Below, in pieces: positions 63,201 through 64,000 of a stretch of DNA of 64,000 bases. A program made the translations under genes and the position numbers. The notes beneath the pieces are model-generated. The model was not told the origin of the DNA. It did not search any database and saw nothing but the letters and a program-made list of their open reading frames with translations. Every line of letters begins with the position of its first letter. Positions within the stretch are counted from its first letter, which is position 1. The DNA is from Aquimarina sp. BL5 (GTDB lineage: Bacteria; Bacteroidota; Bacteroidia; Flavobacteriales; Flavobacteriaceae): contig NZ_CP031963.1 of assembly GCF_003443675.1 (NCBI RefSeq), positions 1,697,501-1,761,500 on the forward strand. Direction: 5' to 3'.

Positions 63201-64000
63201 TGACCCTGACTTGCACTACCTAAGTACCAGATGCTTAGATGATTCCGATAATCAAGACAACAAATTTACACAAGGATATGAACAATGGAACGATCATCCT
63301 TGGTTAGCATATGCCGCTGCACATATCTACGCAAAAAACGAAAATTGGGAAAAGAGTTTATCTGCTTTTAATTCGGCAAGTAACATTAACGGCTTAAAAG
63401 GAGTTATAGCACTTAACGCAGAGAGAGTAAGAAGAAAAGCTAGTAATAATGGGAAAAAAGAAAAGTTAAATTTCACATCTGATGATCTGGAATATTATTT
63501 AAACATAGACAATCATTCATTAACTAAATTTAGTAATGACCCTAACTATGCCTATGTGCTAATATCTCAAGGAAAATTAAACCAAGCATATGATTTTATA
63601 AAATCTTATGAAAGAGATAAACCATATATCATTCGTTTTCTATCAGTGTCAGATGGTGTATCTGAAGAGATCAAAAACGAAGCAAAATCACTAAATGATG
63701 ATGAAGGAATTAGCAGTAATACTGTTTGGTATTCATTAGCATTTAATATCATAGAGAATAAAGACTATACTAAAAATTTGATGGATATAGAAAATATGGG
63801 AATTCCTAAAACAGATCTAGATCAATTTATCCAATCAATCATTTCTGACGACTACACCAAAGCAGAAAATATAATTAAACAACAACAATTATATTTCAAA
63901 GGATACATGTACGCCATAGGATATATAATAGGCAAATCAAAAGCTCCGGTTGCTTGGAAAAGCAATGCTAATGATCTATTATTTGCCCATGAGAAGCCAT
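60208..64000 (+). CDS. Very large M48-family metalloprotease (C-terminally truncated by window)
   Basis: An open frame from the ATG at 60208 (MKNFYSKSSHDIPEGLTKPS) runs uninterrupted to the window end, at least 1264 codons. Two transmembrane helices (~28-53 and ~68-90) precede the M48 catalytic domain. The zinc motif HEFGH is at residues 172-176, and the third ligand Glu256 lies in REMEFQAD. A further hydrophobic segment lies at ~225-245. Following a long helical middle region, another helix (AISSVLIGGALFLGSFS, ~755-771) leads to an additional Ig-like and repeat-containing region. This is far longer than ordinary HtpX/Ste24 proteases (~300-450 residues). Confidence 0.88.
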   Translation, partial: MKNFYSKSSHDIPEGLTKPSSSFKKFVWLSVLGLLFFIIIYFTLIIWFGRLAYYSFLDDGSFWNYVLAGGYAFLCLFMIKSLFIFNKREENPLDTYITEEKEPALFDYLYKLADEAGAPRPKKVFLSSRVNASVSYDLSIVNLIFPSKKNLEIGLGLINVLSLGEFKAVLAHEFGHFAQRSMLLGRYVYVAQQIAVQIINKRDIFDNFLAGISSIDIRISWIGWILSILVWAVRSLIETCFSIVIIAQRALSREMEFQADLVAVSLTGSDALIHALSKLQVADEAYDRALNAVNTKLEDKKAVHNLFKLQTNYIEKMSWVLNDHSYGKSPQIADINPESNRIFGNRIFNPPKMWSTHPADQDREENAKKIYIAAEIDERPAEILLSDATKYEVEMTAKLIATGKIETEIISDEESIEFQNKKYFNWTFLDPKYQSNFLNRFFTLNFESVDQMYSLDINDSEIASNFESLYQTKLSKKLDNLKEVKEEIAAINLIVSGPITIEKREIWHRGERIKRKDVKTVLNKLAQEEASILNELSTHDLLCRSIHYKTASLLDSNWANYLKSIGSLVHYSEHAIADIEDAARKYHNVVSIALADGNVSSEELTAILNAGNDYYKSIRSSYQKSKKIQLNKELLANSNKENYADFFEEFKLSSPTGDNINKWSQVIDGWANEALSGLSFLRNSSLEHLLDIEEDIKSAFLNNTPIARKTPDAITIVDSYKLLTPGTERPIQRKLKLWDRFMMGEGFFGATAKFAISSVLIGGALFLGSFSQSTDLTIYNGLEMDVTVIVNGQEEIKIPTKNNKSIPIDYNTDYDIITNGPNGVEIESFVGTSGSPGQEYVYNIANAGVFFEYTAYYGSGNSFIPKQRNIGAKRWFNSTADYVLKTPPERDDIGTKKDVLVAYSDINPYDLVAIVSDSLELKKLIYTHVKWDTAESINILNWLSLLQISDKPQDIIDQRIQNLGDDMISRRAKMDLADTNEKNIICNQINEAFRKNTNDPDLHYLSTRCLDDSDNQDNKFTQGYEQWNDHPWLAYAAAHIYAKNENWEKSLSAFNSASNINGLKGVIALNAERVRRKASNNGKKEKLNFTSDDLEYYLNIDNHSLTKFSNDPNYAYVLISQGKLNQAYDFIKSYERDKPYIIRFLSVSDGVSEEIKNEAKSLNDDEGISSNTVWYSLAFNIIENKDYTKNLMDIENMGIPKTDLDQFIQSIISDDYTKAENIIKQQQLYFKGYMYAIGYIIGKSKAPVAWKSNANDLLFAHEKP

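Noticed and set aside
1..64000. tRNA or rRNA genes
   Set aside because: No cloverleaf-like stretch with T-loop GTTCRA and acceptor pairing, and no rRNA-like conserved block, was noticed in the intergenic regions.

Overview
The window is an AT-rich (by eye about one-third G+C) chromosomal segment of a member of the Bacteroidota, most likely a marine Flavobacteriaceae close to Aquimarina. Supporting this are a GLPGLI-family protein, a carboxypeptidase-regulatory-fold TonB receptor, LytS/LytTR regulators with 2TM domains, TPR-HTH regulators, GIN-domain proteins, Bacteroidota-type promoters (-7 element TAnnTTTG), frequent absence of Shine-Dalgarno sequences and flavobacterial carotenoid genes. 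No rRNA, tRNA or CRISPR array was seen.

Layout. 1-3.6 kb: ECF sigma factor with a membrane partner, type II NADH dehydrogenase and a GLPGLI protein. 3.8-10.8 kb: TonB receptor, DUF2141 protein, TPR protein, a LytS-type kinase fused to a 2TM domain, four stand-alone 2TM proteins and a LytTR response regulator; this looks like one envelope-sensing module. 11-14.7 kb: a TPR/AraC regulator, then six tiny double-glycine-leader peptides, one with a six-cysteine inhibitor-cystine-knot pattern; a seventh, isolated one lies at 17.2 kb. 14.7-17.1 kb: acyltransferase, Nudix hydrolase and cyclophilin lipoprotein. 17.4-24.4 kb: the RDD / SpoIIM / DUF4129 / DUF4350 / MoxR / DUF58 cluster. 24.6-28.3 kb: DUF2141 paralogue, lipoprotein, OxyR, AIM24/TIGR00266 and DUF4442. 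28.4-34.5 kb: DUF4870, an M50-like protease, PadR, PspC and two GIN-domain proteins, an envelope-stress-like group. 34.6-43.3 kb: thioredoxin reductase, TPR-HTH regulator, sterol-desaturase-family enzyme, TRIC channel, Crp-like regulator and FabV.

43.4-48.7 kb is an accessory stretch with an IS110-family element whose upstream non-coding end should encode a bridge RNA, flanked by hypothetical genes, a double GNAT protein and an ACT protein. 48.8-54.7 kb is a tightly coupled minus-strand carotenoid operon: phytoene synthase, lycopene cyclase, a 49-codon relic of a CrtI-type desaturase, CruF-like protein, acyltransferase, glycosyltransferase, a TPR protein and DUF4056. This gene set suggests an acylated carotenoid glycoside, with desaturation supplied from elsewhere. 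55.2-64 kb: nitronate monooxygenase/FabK-like protein, CHMI, AraC regulator, S41 protease, a 21-bp palindromic tandem array and the start of a very large M48 metalloprotease that runs off the window.

The observations most worth following are the knottin-like peptide cluster, the eroded desaturase in an otherwise intact carotenoid operon, the 2TM array attached to a two-component system, the hairpin-forming tandem repeat and the IS110 bridge-RNA region. All assignments come from reading the sequence and remembered family features; no database search was run.
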